This document shows, piece by piece, positions 43,543 through 51,797 of a DNA stretch of 64,000 bases. Origin of the DNA: Geminicoccaceae bacterium (GTDB taxonomy: Bacteria; Pseudomonadota; Alphaproteobacteria; Geminicoccales; Geminicoccaceae); NCBI GenBank assembly GCA_020638495.1, contig JACKIN010000007.1, positions 131,126 to 195,125 of the forward strand, in the 5' to 3' direction. Position 1 is the first letter of the stretch. Each line of letters begins with the position of its first letter. Below the pieces are notes generated by a model. The model saw only the letters and a program-made list of their open reading frames with translations, was not told the origin of the DNA and searched no databases. Both the position numbers and the translations under genes were made by a program.

Positions 43543-44579
43543 GCGGTGCCAGAACCCTTCGCTGGGGGGTCATCGGCTATGGCCGTTTCGGCCAGCTCCA
43601 CGCGGCGGCGATCGCCCGCGGCGATGCCACAGAGCTCGCCGCCGTGGCGACGGCGAGCGAGGCCACGGCCGCCCTCGCCCGCAGCCACCATCCGGATGCG
43701 GCGGTGACGACCGACTGGCGAAAGCTGGTCGATGATCCCGGAATCGACGTGGTCGACATCGTCGCCCCCAACCACCTCCACGCGGCCATGGCGAAACGGG
43801 CGCTCGAGGCGGGCAAGCCCGTGCTGGTCGAGAAGCCGCTGGCGACGACGCTCGCCGATTGCGACATGCTGGTGGAGACCGTGGACCGCACGGGCGGGCT
43901 GCTCTCGGTCGGCTTCGAGCTTCGGCTCTCGGTGCAGTGGCGGCGGATCAAGGAGCTGATCGACGCCGGGCGGATCGGCCGCCCGACCTTCGTGCATGTC
44001 GCCCTCTTTCGCCACCCCTACCGGCCGGGCGCCAGCGGCTGGCGGCAGTCGGCGGGCGAGGTGGGCTCCTGGATCCTCGAGGAGCCGGTGCATTTCTATG
44101 ATCTCGCCATGTGGTATCTGGCCCGTTCCGGCGAGCCGGTCGCCGTGAATGCGCAGGGCACCGCAGGACGTGAACCCGGCCTCATCGACAACCTCGTCTC
44201 GGCCGTGCGCTTCGATGACGGAGCACTCGCCGTGGTGAGCCAGACGCTGGCCGGCTTCGGCCACCATCTGGTGGTCGAGGTGAGCGGGACGGAAGGGGCC
44301 ATGCGCGCCACCTGGTCGGCCGGCCATGCCGCCAGCACCGAGCCCTGCTTCGATTTGCATGTCGGACCGATCGGCCTCGAGGCGCCGGAGCGCGTGCCGC
44401 TCGATGAGCCCTCGGGCGAGGTCTTCGAGCTGGAGAAGCAGATCGGCCTGACCAACGCCGCCTTCGCCGAGGGACGCACGCTGGTCGACGTGCGCGAAGG
44501 CCGGCGCGCGGTGGTCGTCTGCCTCGAGGCCGAACGATCGGTGCGGGAGGGGCGGGAAGTGCCGCTCCGCTTCGCATGA
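43539..44579 (+). CDS. Gfo/Idh/MocA family oxidoreductase
   Basis: A 346-residue NAD(P)-dependent sugar oxidoreductase. Rossmann motif WGVIGYGRFGQLHAAAI, the VAPNHLH segment, catalytic-pocket VLVEKPLA, and the C-terminal alpha/beta domain with ILEEPVHFYDLAMW place it in the Gfo/Idh/MocA family, which oxidises inositols, glucose-type sugars or 3-keto sugars. Its ATG overlaps the stop of the NagB-like gene. Together with the sugar importer it probably metabolises the imported carbohydrate; the sugar is unknown. Confidence 0.87.
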   Translation: MSGARTLRWGVIGYGRFGQLHAAAIARGDATELAAVATASEATAALARSHHPDAAVTTDWRKLVDDPGIDVVDIVAPNHLHAAMAKRALEAGKPVLVEKPLATTLADCDMLVETVDRTGGLLSVGFELRLSVQWRRIKELIDAGRIGRPTFVHVALFRHPYRPGASGWRQSAGEVGSWILEEPVHFYDLAMWYLARSGEPVAVNAQGTAGREPGLIDNLVSAVRFDDGALAVVSQTLAGFGHHLVVEVSGTEGAMRATWSAGHAASTEPCFDLHVGPIGLEAPERVPLDEPSGEVFELEKQIGLTNAAFAEGRTLVDVREGRRAVVVCLEAERSVREGREVPLRFA

Positions 44580-44607
44580 CAATCATCCAACCGGGAGGAG
44601 TTGACCG

Positions 44608-45858
44608 ATGCTGAGACGACATCTCATGGCGACAGTGGCCGGAGCGCTCCTGCTCGCCGGCCTTTCGGGCCAGGCAGCGCTGGCGCAGGAGAAGAAGCTC
44701 ACGCTGCTGACCTGGAACCTGCCGATCTACGAGGAGAAGTTCCGGGGCTGGATCGCCGATTTCGAGGAGATGCACCCGGACTTCACGGTCGAGTGGCTGG
44801 ACAAGAAGGGCACCGAGTTCGGCGCCTTCTACCAGACCCAGCTGGTCGCCGGCACCGCCCCCGACATCATCGACGTCCAAGGCATGCTGTGGGCCGAGTA
44901 CGCCGCCAATGACGGGCTGGTGCCGCTCGATCCTTATCTCGAGGCCAACCCGGAGGTCCGCGATCGCTACAACGCCGAGGGCATGAAGCTCTGGCAGTAC
45001 GACGGCAAGCAGTACATGCTGCCGTATTATTTCTCGAAGACCCTCATGGTCTACAACAAGAAGCTCTTCGCCGAGGCCAACATCGACGCCCCGCCGAGCA
45101 GTTTCGACGAGCTGCTCGACGCCGCCTACAAGATCAAGGACACGGGCGAGGGGCGCACCGGCTTCATCACCTTGAACTTCGACTGGCTCTACTGGCCGCT
45201 CATGGCGATGAACGGTATCGAGCTCCTCAACGAGGACATGACGGAGGCCGCGTTCAACACGCCCGAGATGGTCGACGTCGTGACCCGCCTCGCGAAGGCG
45301 ACGACCGACGGGGCGATCAACCCGATCTCCTGGACCGGCCGCTGGGTCGAGCCCAACAATGCCTTCGCCGCCGGCGACATCGGCATGTACCAGGGCCACG
45401 GCGCGGCACTCTTCTGGATCATGGGCCAGGCCGACTGGGCCAATGCCGACACGCTCGGCGTGGTGGAGTGGCCGGGCGGCTGGGGTGTCCCGAACGCGCA
45501 CGGCCTCGGCATCTCGGCCTCGACCGAGCATCCGGACGAGGCCTTCGACTTCATCCAGATCGCCCTGAACGACAAGTGGCAGACGATCATGGCGGACAAC
45601 TTCACCATCCTGACGCTGAACAACTCGGTCGACGAGGCGCTCATCGCCGGGCTCGACGACCCGCTCAAGGCGGCGACGCTCGAGCTCTCGCTCGCCAACA
45701 TGGACAAGCAGACCGGCAACTGGGTGACGCCCCTCGACGCCCGGATCAAGGACGCCTTCTGGCCCGACATCCAGGCAGCTCTCCTCGGCCAGCGCGACCC
45801 GGCCGAGGCGATCGCCGACGCCGAGAACAAGGTCAACCGCGTGCTCCGGCGCGGCTGA
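44608..45858 (+). CDS. Sugar ABC transporter substrate-binding protein
   Basis: A 416-residue periplasmic receptor of family 1 solute-binding proteins (MalE/UgpB-like). The signal peptide ends QAALAQEKK. LTLLTWNLPIYEEKFRGWIADFEEMHPDFTVEW opens the first lobe; AGTAPDIIDVQGMLWAEYAANDGLVPLDPYL, GKQYMLPYYFSKTLMVYNKKLF and the FAAGDIGMYQGHG region are typical of sugar receptors. GGGAGGAG precedes the ATG. It is followed by the two permease genes. Ligand unknown; neighbours suggest an oligosaccharide, amino sugar or glucan fragment. Confidence 0.9.
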   Translation: MLRRHLMATVAGALLLAGLSGQAALAQEKKLTLLTWNLPIYEEKFRGWIADFEEMHPDFTVEWLDKKGTEFGAFYQTQLVAGTAPDIIDVQGMLWAEYAANDGLVPLDPYLEANPEVRDRYNAEGMKLWQYDGKQYMLPYYFSKTLMVYNKKLFAEANIDAPPSSFDELLDAAYKIKDTGEGRTGFITLNFDWLYWPLMAMNGIELLNEDMTEAAFNTPEMVDVVTRLAKATTDGAINPISWTGRWVEPNNAFAAGDIGMYQGHGAALFWIMGQADWANADTLGVVEWPGGWGVPNAHGLGISASTEHPDEAFDFIQIALNDKWQTIMADNFTILTLNNSVDEALIAGLDDPLKAATLELSLANMDKQTGNWVTPLDARIKDAFWPDIQAALLGQRDPAEAIADAENKVNRVLRRG

Positions 45859-45916
45859 GACCAGCGGGAGGCGTCGCCGCCGGCGGCGCCTCCTCGCTCG
45901 CTTCGGGAACGACTGC

Positions 45917-46815
45917 GTGTTCGCCAGGAAGAGCCATCGCGAGTACCTGCTGGTGTGGCTGATGCTGCTGCCGGCGCTCGCCATCTTCATGCTGTTCCGC
46001 ATCATCCCGCTGCTCTGGAACGGCGTGCTCTCGTTCCAGTTCTGGTCGCCGACCAAGCCCGCGGAGTTCGCCGGCCTCTATCACTACGAGGAGATGTTCC
46101 TCTACGACGACGTCTTCTGGGAAGCGCTGGTCAACACCTTCAAGTACATGCTGACGGCGCCCATCGCGATCATCCTCGCCTTGCTGCTGGCGCTGCTCGT
46201 CAACAGCCGGATCAGGGGCCGCGGCATCTACCGCACCATTATCTTCCTCAGCTACCCGCTCATGGTCGTGGCGGTCGGCATCATCTGGCGCTGGCTCTTC
46301 GACCAGCGGGTCGGCCTGATCAACTTCAGCCTGCGCTCGTTCGGCCTGATCGACGAGCCCATCGCCTTCCTCGAGAGCTTCGCCACGGCGCTCCCTCGGT
46401 GATCGCCGCCGCCATCTGGCAGATCGTCGGCTTCTTCATGATCATTCTGCTCACCGGGCTGCAGAGCATCCCGCAGAACCTCTACGAGGCCGCCTCGATC
46501 GACGGGGCCAGCCGCTGGAGCCAGTTCTGGCGGATCACCCTGCCGCTGCTCCGGCCCTCGCTTTTCCTCTGCTTCGTGATCGGCATCATCGCGTCCTTCA
46601 CCAGCTTCGACCTGATCTACGTGATGACCGGCGGCGGACCCGGCCATGCCACCGAGCTGCTTATCACTTATGTCTACAAGACGGCTTTCACGCTGACCCA
46701 GTTCGACTATGCCGGGGCGTTGACCATCGTCATGTTCCTGCTCTTCGTCGGCATTGCGCTCATCGGCAACCTGCTCGCCGGCGGCGATGCCGGCCGCGTC
46801 GACATCGCGGACTAG
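45917..46815 (+). pseudogene. Sugar ABC permease 1 (MalF/UgpA type), one-base frameshift
   Basis: Conceptually a 299-residue permease split into two frames. The first frame runs from GTG 45917 through five helices and stops at 46402 after ESFATALPR. Coding resumes one frame away at about 46399 (VIAAAIWQIVGFFMIILL) and runs to 46815, including the EAA loop region YEAASIDGASRWSQFWRITLP. One missing base within CTCCCTCGG (46391-46399) explains the break; the product should read ...TALPSVIAAA. It is either a real mutation or a sequencing/assembly error in a short C run. The next permease has the same kind of break. Confidence 0.85.
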
Positions 46816-46827
46816 GGGAGCAAGTCG

Positions 46828-47639
46828 ATGCATCGCTATCCCCGCTGGCCGATCCACCTGATCCTGGTGATCGTCTCGTTCGTCATGCTCGTGCCCTTCT
46901 ACTGGGTCATCAAGACGAGCATCACCGGCGAGAACATCTTCAATTACCCGCCGTCGCTCTGGCCGGTCGATCCGCAGCCCTTCTTCTACGTCGATGCCTG
47001 GTACGCGATCCCTTCCCGCGCTTCTTCCTCAACAGCGTGATCGTCGCCGGCATGGCGATCGTCGCCAACCTGATCATCAACGCGGCGGCCGGCTTCGCCC
47101 TGACCAAGAGCTTCCCGGGCAAGCGCTGGATGATCCTCCTCCTGCTCGCCTGCATGATGATCCCGTTCCACGCGACGATCATCCCGGCCTACCTGATCAC
47201 GGCCCAGCTCGGCCTCTTGAACACCCATCTCGGCCTGGCGCTGCCGGCCTTCTCGCACATCATCTGCATCTTCCTCTTCAAGGCGAGCTTCGACGCGATC
47301 CCGCCGTCGCTCATCCAGGCGGCCAAGATCGACGGCGTGCCGGAATGGCAGATCCTGCTCAAGATCATGCTGCCCCTGGCCAAGCCCGCGGTCGCCACCA
47401 ACATCATCCTGTCGTTCATCTGGTCCTGGAACGACTTCCTCTGGCCCCTGATCATCGTCCGCGACGTCGAGATGCAGACGCTGCCCTTGGGGCTCTCGAC
47501 CTTCCTCGCCTATTTCGAGGACACGACAGGGTCGCTCTATGCCTTCTGCGTCATGGTCCTGGCCCCGGGGCTCCTCGTCTTCTTCCTGGCGCAGAAGCAG
47601 TTCATCGAGGGCCTCACCTCCGGCGCGAGAAAGGGCTGA
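46828..47639 (+). pseudogene. Sugar ABC permease 2 (MalG/UgpE type), one-base frameshift
   Basis: The MalG-type partner permease, again in two frames. The first begins MHRYPRWPIHLILVIVSF at 46828 (AGGGGAGCAAG upstream) and stops at 47040. The second frame begins within the same coding region (FPRFFLNSVIVAGMAIVA) and continues to 47639 with the EAA loop IQAAKIDGVPEWQILLKIMLP. Deletion of one base in ATCCCTTCCC (about 47008-47017) accounts for it; intact sequence should read YAIPFPRFFLNSV. Because it matches the break in the previous gene, error in homopolymer calling is as likely as true decay. Confidence 0.85.
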
Positions 47640-47643
47640 TCCC

Positions 47644-48027
47644 TTGGAAGACTGGAAGGGCTGGCTCCTCAACCGCGTCACCATCACCTTCGGCCTGATC
47701 GCCGTCGTGGTCATCGCCTGGAACCTCTACGTTCAGGCGCACGACGACGGCATTCTCGAAGGACAGGTCGTGAACGAGGCGGGCGAGCCCGTGGCGGGTG
47801 CGAAGGTGGTGCTGAGCGAGCGGACCATCGTCAGCATGACGTCGATCGCCGAGACGGTGACCGATGCGGATGGCAGATTCCACTTCGAGGGGCACGATCG
47901 CCATGCGCTCGTGCTGACCGCGGAGATGCCGGATCTCGCGAGGTCGGCACGGATGGAGGTGCAGCTCTATTTCAAAAACCAGAACCGGCGCCTGCCCTCG
48001 CCCATCGTGCTGAGCGGGGCGGCATGA
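47644..48027 (+). CDS. Membrane-anchored carboxypeptidase-regulatory-like domain protein
   Basis: A 127-residue protein: one N-terminal membrane helix (VTITFGLIAVVVIAWNLYV), then a small beta-sandwich of the CarboxypepD_reg/Cna-B-like type (GILEGQVVNEAGEPVAGAKVVLSER, TVTDADGRFHFEGHDRHALVLTAE). The start is TTG at 47644 with AAAGGG upstream. It lies 4 bp after permease 2 and its stop overlaps the ChbG-like start, so it is part of the operon. Such domains are usually fused to larger transport or peptidase proteins; a stand-alone copy in a sugar importer operon is uncommon. Role unknown. Confidence 0.7.
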   Translation: MEDWKGWLLNRVTITFGLIAVVVIAWNLYVQAHDDGILEGQVVNEAGEPVAGAKVVLSERTIVSMTSIAETVTDADGRFHFEGHDRHALVLTAEMPDLARSARMEVQLYFKNQNRRLPSPIVLSGAA

Positions 48028-48917
48028 ACGGCAATGCGGAGAACCTGCCGCCGGACGCCCGCATCGTCATCCCGCATGCCGACGATGTCGGCATGTGCCA
48101 TGGCGCCAACCGGGCCTTCATGGAGCTCGCCGGGCTGGGCTTCGTCACGACGGGCTCGGTCATGGTCCCCTGCCCCTGGTTCGCCGAGATCGCCGACTGG
48201 GCGAAGGGGCGCGAGGCCGGCGATCTCGGCGTGCATCTGACCCTGACCAGCGAATGGCAGCACTACCGCTGGGGGCCGATCTCGACCCGCTCGCCCGCCT
48301 CGGGCCTCCTCGATGCCGACGGCTGCCTGCCGCGCCGGGTGCCGGAGCTGCGTGCCGGGCTCGACCCCGTGGCGGCGGAGGACGAGATGCGCGCGCAGAT
48401 CGAGCGCGCCATGGCAATGGGCATCCGGCCGACGCATCTCGACACGCACATGGGCGCCGCACTCGTGCCCGAGCTCGCCGACCGCACCATCGCCCTGGCC
48501 GACGAGTACCGGCTGCCGCTGCTCTTCCCGCGCGAGATCGAGAGCTATCTGGGCGTCCTGAACCTCGGCCCGGTCGATCCTGCCTTCTACGCCGAGCGCC
48601 ATGCCGCCCTCGCCGCCCGGGGCGCCGCCTTCGTCGACCGCTTCGTGATGACGCCCTGGGTCGCGAGCGCCGAGAGCGACGCCACCTACCGGCGGATGAT
48701 CGAGGCGCTCGAGCCGGGGGTCACGTTCTTCTCGCTGCACCCCAACGCGCCGGGCGATATCGAGGTGATCATTCCCGAGCTGGCGCACTGTCGGACCGAC
48801 GAGCACCGGCTCGGCCAGGATCCGGGTTTCCTCCGCCACGTCGAGGATTCGGGCGTCGTGCCGATCGGCTTCGCACCCTTGCTGGAGCGGCTGCGGGCGG
48901 CAACCGCGCGGGCGTAG
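48024..48917 (+). CDS. ChbG/HpnK (YdjC) family carbohydrate deacetylase
   Basis: Removes N-acetyl groups from acetylated oligosaccharides such as chitobiose in a Zn/Mg-dependent reaction. The 297-residue protein has IPHADDVGMCHGANRAF with metal-binding Asp residues, GVHLTLTSEWQHYRW with the His ligand, and THLDTHMGA with the last ligands. The start ATG overlaps the preceding stop. As last gene of the operon it fits a scheme in which an N-acetylated sugar is imported, deacetylated, then isomerised and oxidised. The true substrate is unproven. Confidence 0.87.
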   Translation: MNGNAENLPPDARIVIPHADDVGMCHGANRAFMELAGLGFVTTGSVMVPCPWFAEIADWAKGREAGDLGVHLTLTSEWQHYRWGPISTRSPASGLLDADGCLPRRVPELRAGLDPVAAEDEMRAQIERAMAMGIRPTHLDTHMGAALVPELADRTIALADEYRLPLLFPREIESYLGVLNLGPVDPAFYAERHAALAARGAAFVDRFVMTPWVASAESDATYRRMIEALEPGVTFFSLHPNAPGDIEVIIPELAHCRTDEHRLGQDPGFLRHVEDSGVVPIGFAPLLERLRAATARA

Positions 48918-48933
48918 CGCGAGCATCGGCGCA

Positions 48934-50193
48934 TCAGGCCGAGGTCGCGCCCAAATGCGGGCTCGTGAACCCCAGCCGCCGCAGCCCGTCCCGGATCTCC
49001 GGGCAGCTCATGAACAGCCGCCAGAGCAGCCCGCTGCGGTGGTTCTCGATCATCACCACGATCGGCCCCTGGTCGATGGCGAGGTGCGAGCCGGCGCGCC
49101 ATGCCTCGGCGGGGCAGAAGGCATCGACGAAGCCCATGTCCGTCCAGAGCCGGCCATCGTCATAGTCCATGAAGTGGCGAAGGGCGGCGAGGCTCAGCGC
49201 GGGCGTGTACGGCATCGAGGCGATGGCTGCCGTGGGCGTGATGACGCCCCGGTCCCGGTCCGGCGCGTGCGCCTCGTAGCCCCAGGGATCGTCGCTCGCC
49301 GTCAGCCCCCAGCAGGCCTCGCCATAGCCGGCATGGCCGTTCGGGTTGGCGACGCAGTGGCGGTGGTTGATCAGCGTGTGCGCCACGTTCTGCTCGAGGT
49401 AGTCGGCGTAGCGATCCTCGAGGCCGCGCGGGTCGAGGCCCATGAAGCTGTAGTGGGCGAAGAATAGAGGGCCGCCATGGTCCGGGCCGAGCGGCAGGCG
49501 GATGCCGTGATACGTGCGGCCATTGGCGAGGCGCGACCCGCCTGCCCAGCCCCGGTGATAGGCCTCGGGGCGGACGGCGTGGCGCCGCGACGATGCGGCC
49601 AGCACGTAGGTGACGAGGCATTCGTTCCAGCCCCGGATCGGGTGGTTCATCGCCCAGCCGTGGCGCTCGCTCCAGTGCCAGTAGAGCATGTCCTCGTCGC
49701 CCTTCGTGTGCCAGTCGAACTCGGCTTCATTCCAGAGGGCGTCGACGCGCTCCCGCAGCTCCCGTTCCGCAGCGCCGTTGCCGCCGAAATACTGCCGGGC
49801 CGTGAGCAGGCCCATGAGCAGGAACGACGTCTCGACGAGATCCGCCCCGTCGTCGAGCTCGCTGAACGCCACCGTGCGCCCCGTGCGGCCGTCGAGCCAG
49901 TGCGCGAAGATGCCGTGATGACGCTCGGCATGCCCGAGGAAACGGGCCATTTCGAGGAGGCGGTTCGACGCCGCGGCACGGTCGAGCCAGCCGCGCTCCA
50001 CGCCCGCGATGATGGCCATGATGCCGAAGCCCGTGCCGCCGGTCGTGACAACGTCCGGCCCGCAGCCCGGCGTGACGTCGCTCCGCTCCCTGGCGAGGCC
50101 GCTCACCGGGTGGGCGAAGTCCCAGAAATAGCGCAGCGTCTGGCGTTGCACGAGGTCGAGCAGCTCATCGTCCCGCAGAGTCGTTTGCGTCAT
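48934..50193 (-). CDS. Glycoamylase-like/GH144-type glucanase domain protein
   Basis: A 419-residue protein with the (alpha/alpha)6 glycoamylase domain (PF10091 type) seen in GH144 endo-beta-1,2-glucanases and in the C-terminal part of cyclic beta-1,2-glucan synthases. Motifs: LRYFWDFAHPVSGLARER, TGGTGFGIMAIIAGVERGW, NHPIRGWNECLVTYVLAASS, YGEACWGLTASDDPWGY, and GVITPTAAIASMPYTP. No signal peptide is visible, so it is probably cytosolic. It converges on the sugar ABC operon, 16 bp away. An attractive inference is that the imported sugar is a beta-1,2-glucan fragment, but other substrates are possible. Confidence 0.82.
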   Translation of the reverse strand: MTQTTLRDDELLDLVQRQTLRYFWDFAHPVSGLARERSDVTPGCGPDVVTTGGTGFGIMAIIAGVERGWLDRAAASNRLLEMARFLGHAERHHGIFAHWLDGRTGRTVAFSELDDGADLVETSFLLMGLLTARQYFGGNGAAERELRERVDALWNEAEFDWHTKGDEDMLYWHWSERHGWAMNHPIRGWNECLVTYVLAASSRRHAVRPEAYHRGWAGGSRLANGRTYHGIRLPLGPDHGGPLFFAHYSFMGLDPRGLEDRYADYLEQNVAHTLINHRHCVANPNGHAGYGEACWGLTASDDPWGYEAHAPDRDRGVITPTAAIASMPYTPALSLAALRHFMDYDDGRLWTDMGFVDAFCPAEAWRAGSHLAIDQGPIVVMIENHRSGLLWRLFMSCPEIRDGLRRLGFTSPHLGATSA

Positions 50194-50313
50194 CGGGTCG
50201 TTTCCAGGTCACCAGGAGTGGATGCAACAGCACTGCCGGCCAACGTTCGGGGCGACTTGTCAGCCGTCAGTCCGATATGACACTGTCCATCGCGGAAGAT
50301 CGAGGATGTCGGC

Positions 50314-51033
50314 ATGACACCACAGGACATCGCCAAGCGTGCCGTCGCGGCGGCTGCCGTCGAGCGCCTCGTGGCGCCGGGCATGAAGCTCGGGCTCGGC
50401 TCGGGCTCGACCTCGGAGTGGATGGTCCGGGCCTTGGGGGAGCGGGTTCGGGCCGGGCTCGACGTCGTGGGTGTGGCCACCTCGACCGGGACCGCCGCCC
50501 TCGCCCGCGAGGTCGGCGTGCGGGTGATCGAGCTCGACGAGGCCGGCGAGCTCGATCTCACCCTCGATGGTGCCGACGAGATCGATCACCGCTTTCGCAT
50601 GATCAAGGGCGGCGGCGCCTGCCTGCTCTGGGAGAAGATCGTGGCGATGGCGTCGAGGCGCATGGTGGCGCTGGTCGACGAGACGAAGGTCGTGGAGACG
50701 CTGGGCGCTTTTCCCCTGCCGGTCGAGGTCGTCCGCTTCGGCTGGCAAGCGACGAGGCGGCAGATCGGTCAGATCCTCGCCGAGCACGCCCACGTCGAGC
50801 CGAGGATCACCCTGCGCGGCGGGGAAGGCGGCCCGCTCCTGACCGACAGCGGCCATTTCCTGCTCGACTGCCGGCTCGGCGCCATTCCCGACCCGCCGGC
50901 GCTGGAAGCGGCCCTGAACCGGGTTCCGGGCGTGGTCGAGAATGGCCTCTTCTCGACCGTCGCCGACTCGATGATGGTCGGCTACGCCGACGGCTCGACC
51001 CGCATGTTCGGCCCCTACGCCAGCGCCGTCTAG
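50314..51033 (+). CDS. rpiA: Ribose-5-phosphate isomerase A
   Basis: Interconverts ribose 5-phosphate and ribulose 5-phosphate in the pentose phosphate pathway. The 239-residue protein has all RpiA motifs: LGLGSGSTSEWMVRALG, LTLDGADEIDHRFRMIKGGGACLLWEKIVA with catalytic Asp and Lys/Glu, and a short C-terminal ferredoxin-like domain. It starts with ATG 50314 (MTPQDIAKR), 120 bp from the divergent glycoamylase-like gene. Its stop overlaps the convergent racemase-like gene by 4 bp. Confidence 0.95.
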   Translation: MTPQDIAKRAVAAAAVERLVAPGMKLGLGSGSTSEWMVRALGERVRAGLDVVGVATSTGTAALAREVGVRVIELDEAGELDLTLDGADEIDHRFRMIKGGGACLLWEKIVAMASRRMVALVDETKVVETLGAFPLPVEVVRFGWQATRRQIGQILAEHAHVEPRITLRGGEGGPLLTDSGHFLLDCRLGAIPDPPALEAALNRVPGVVENGLFSTVADSMMVGYADGSTRMFGPYASAV

Positions 51034-51779
51034 CCGGGCTGGCGCCGCAGCAGGGCCAGGATCGCCGGCTCGACGCCGGCGAGCTCGCGCCGGCCGGGCA
51101 GCGCGTAGCTGCCGGCCCCGGGCTTCGGCAGGCCGAGGCGGACCAGAAGCTCGGCCTGGCCGACGCCGCTGGCGATGCCCTCGACCAGCGGCACCGGCAC
51201 TCGCGCCTGGAGACGCCGGGGTGCTCCCGCCATCACCGCGCCCAGCAGCACGACGACCTCCGCCAGCTCCTGCTCCACCAGCTCGTTGCAAGCCCCGGCC
51301 AAAAGCCCATCCAGCTCGGCCGTGTCGCCCGGGGCGAAGGCCTTCGTGCTCTCGACCGTGCGCCAGCCGGCGATGCGCCGGTCGAGGCCGTAGGCCGCTG
51401 CCAATTCGCGATAGAGCGGCTGCACCCGCCTGCCCAGCGAGACCATGCCGATCCGGCCGCCGGCGAGGTGGGCCGTGAGCAGCGCCGCCTCGGTCATGCC
51501 GACCACCGGCACGGACAGAAGCTCGCGCAGGGCCGGGAGCGCGGTGTCGTAGGAGACGGCGATCAACACCGCGTCGATGCCCTCGCCATGCGCCGCCGCG
51601 AGGGCGATCATCTCGTGCTGCGCCAGGGCGTTCTCGAACCTCGTGCCGATGATCCTGGCGCCCGACCGGCCGGTCACCGCCACGACCTCGGTGCCATCTG
51701 CGGCCGCCAGCCGTGCCTCCCTGGCCGCGGCATCGGTGACGAACTGCGTGGTGTTGCCGTTGATCAGGAGAAGGCGCAT
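51030..51779 (-). CDS. Asp/Glu/hydantoin racemase family protein lacking the catalytic cysteines
   Basis: A 249-residue two-domain protein. LLLINGNTTQFVTDAA replaces the family's NPNT start, VPVVGMTEAALLTAHLAG is the conserved interdomain segment, and VPVPLVEGIASGV closes the fold. The two catalytic Cys of hydantoin racemases (in IACFGDPG-like and VLGCAGM-like motifs) align with Val/Ser (IAVSYDTA) and Ala (LLGAVMAG). The only Cys (GACNE) is elsewhere. It may be a non-racemising relative such as a lyase, decarboxylase or binding protein. It is last in the potADBC operon, 18 bp after the deacetylase gene. Confidence 0.75.
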   Translation of the reverse strand: MRLLLINGNTTQFVTDAAAREARLAAADGTEVVAVTGRSGARIIGTRFENALAQHEMIALAAAHGEGIDAVLIAVSYDTALPALRELLSVPVVGMTEAALLTAHLAGGRIGMVSLGRRVQPLYRELAAAYGLDRRIAGWRTVESTKAFAPGDTAELDGLLAGACNELVEQELAEVVVLLGAVMAGAPRRLQARVPVPLVEGIASGVGQAELLVRLGLPKPGAGSYALPGRRELAGVEPAILALLRRQPG

Positions 51780-51797
51780 GCGTCGGATCCCGGTTGG

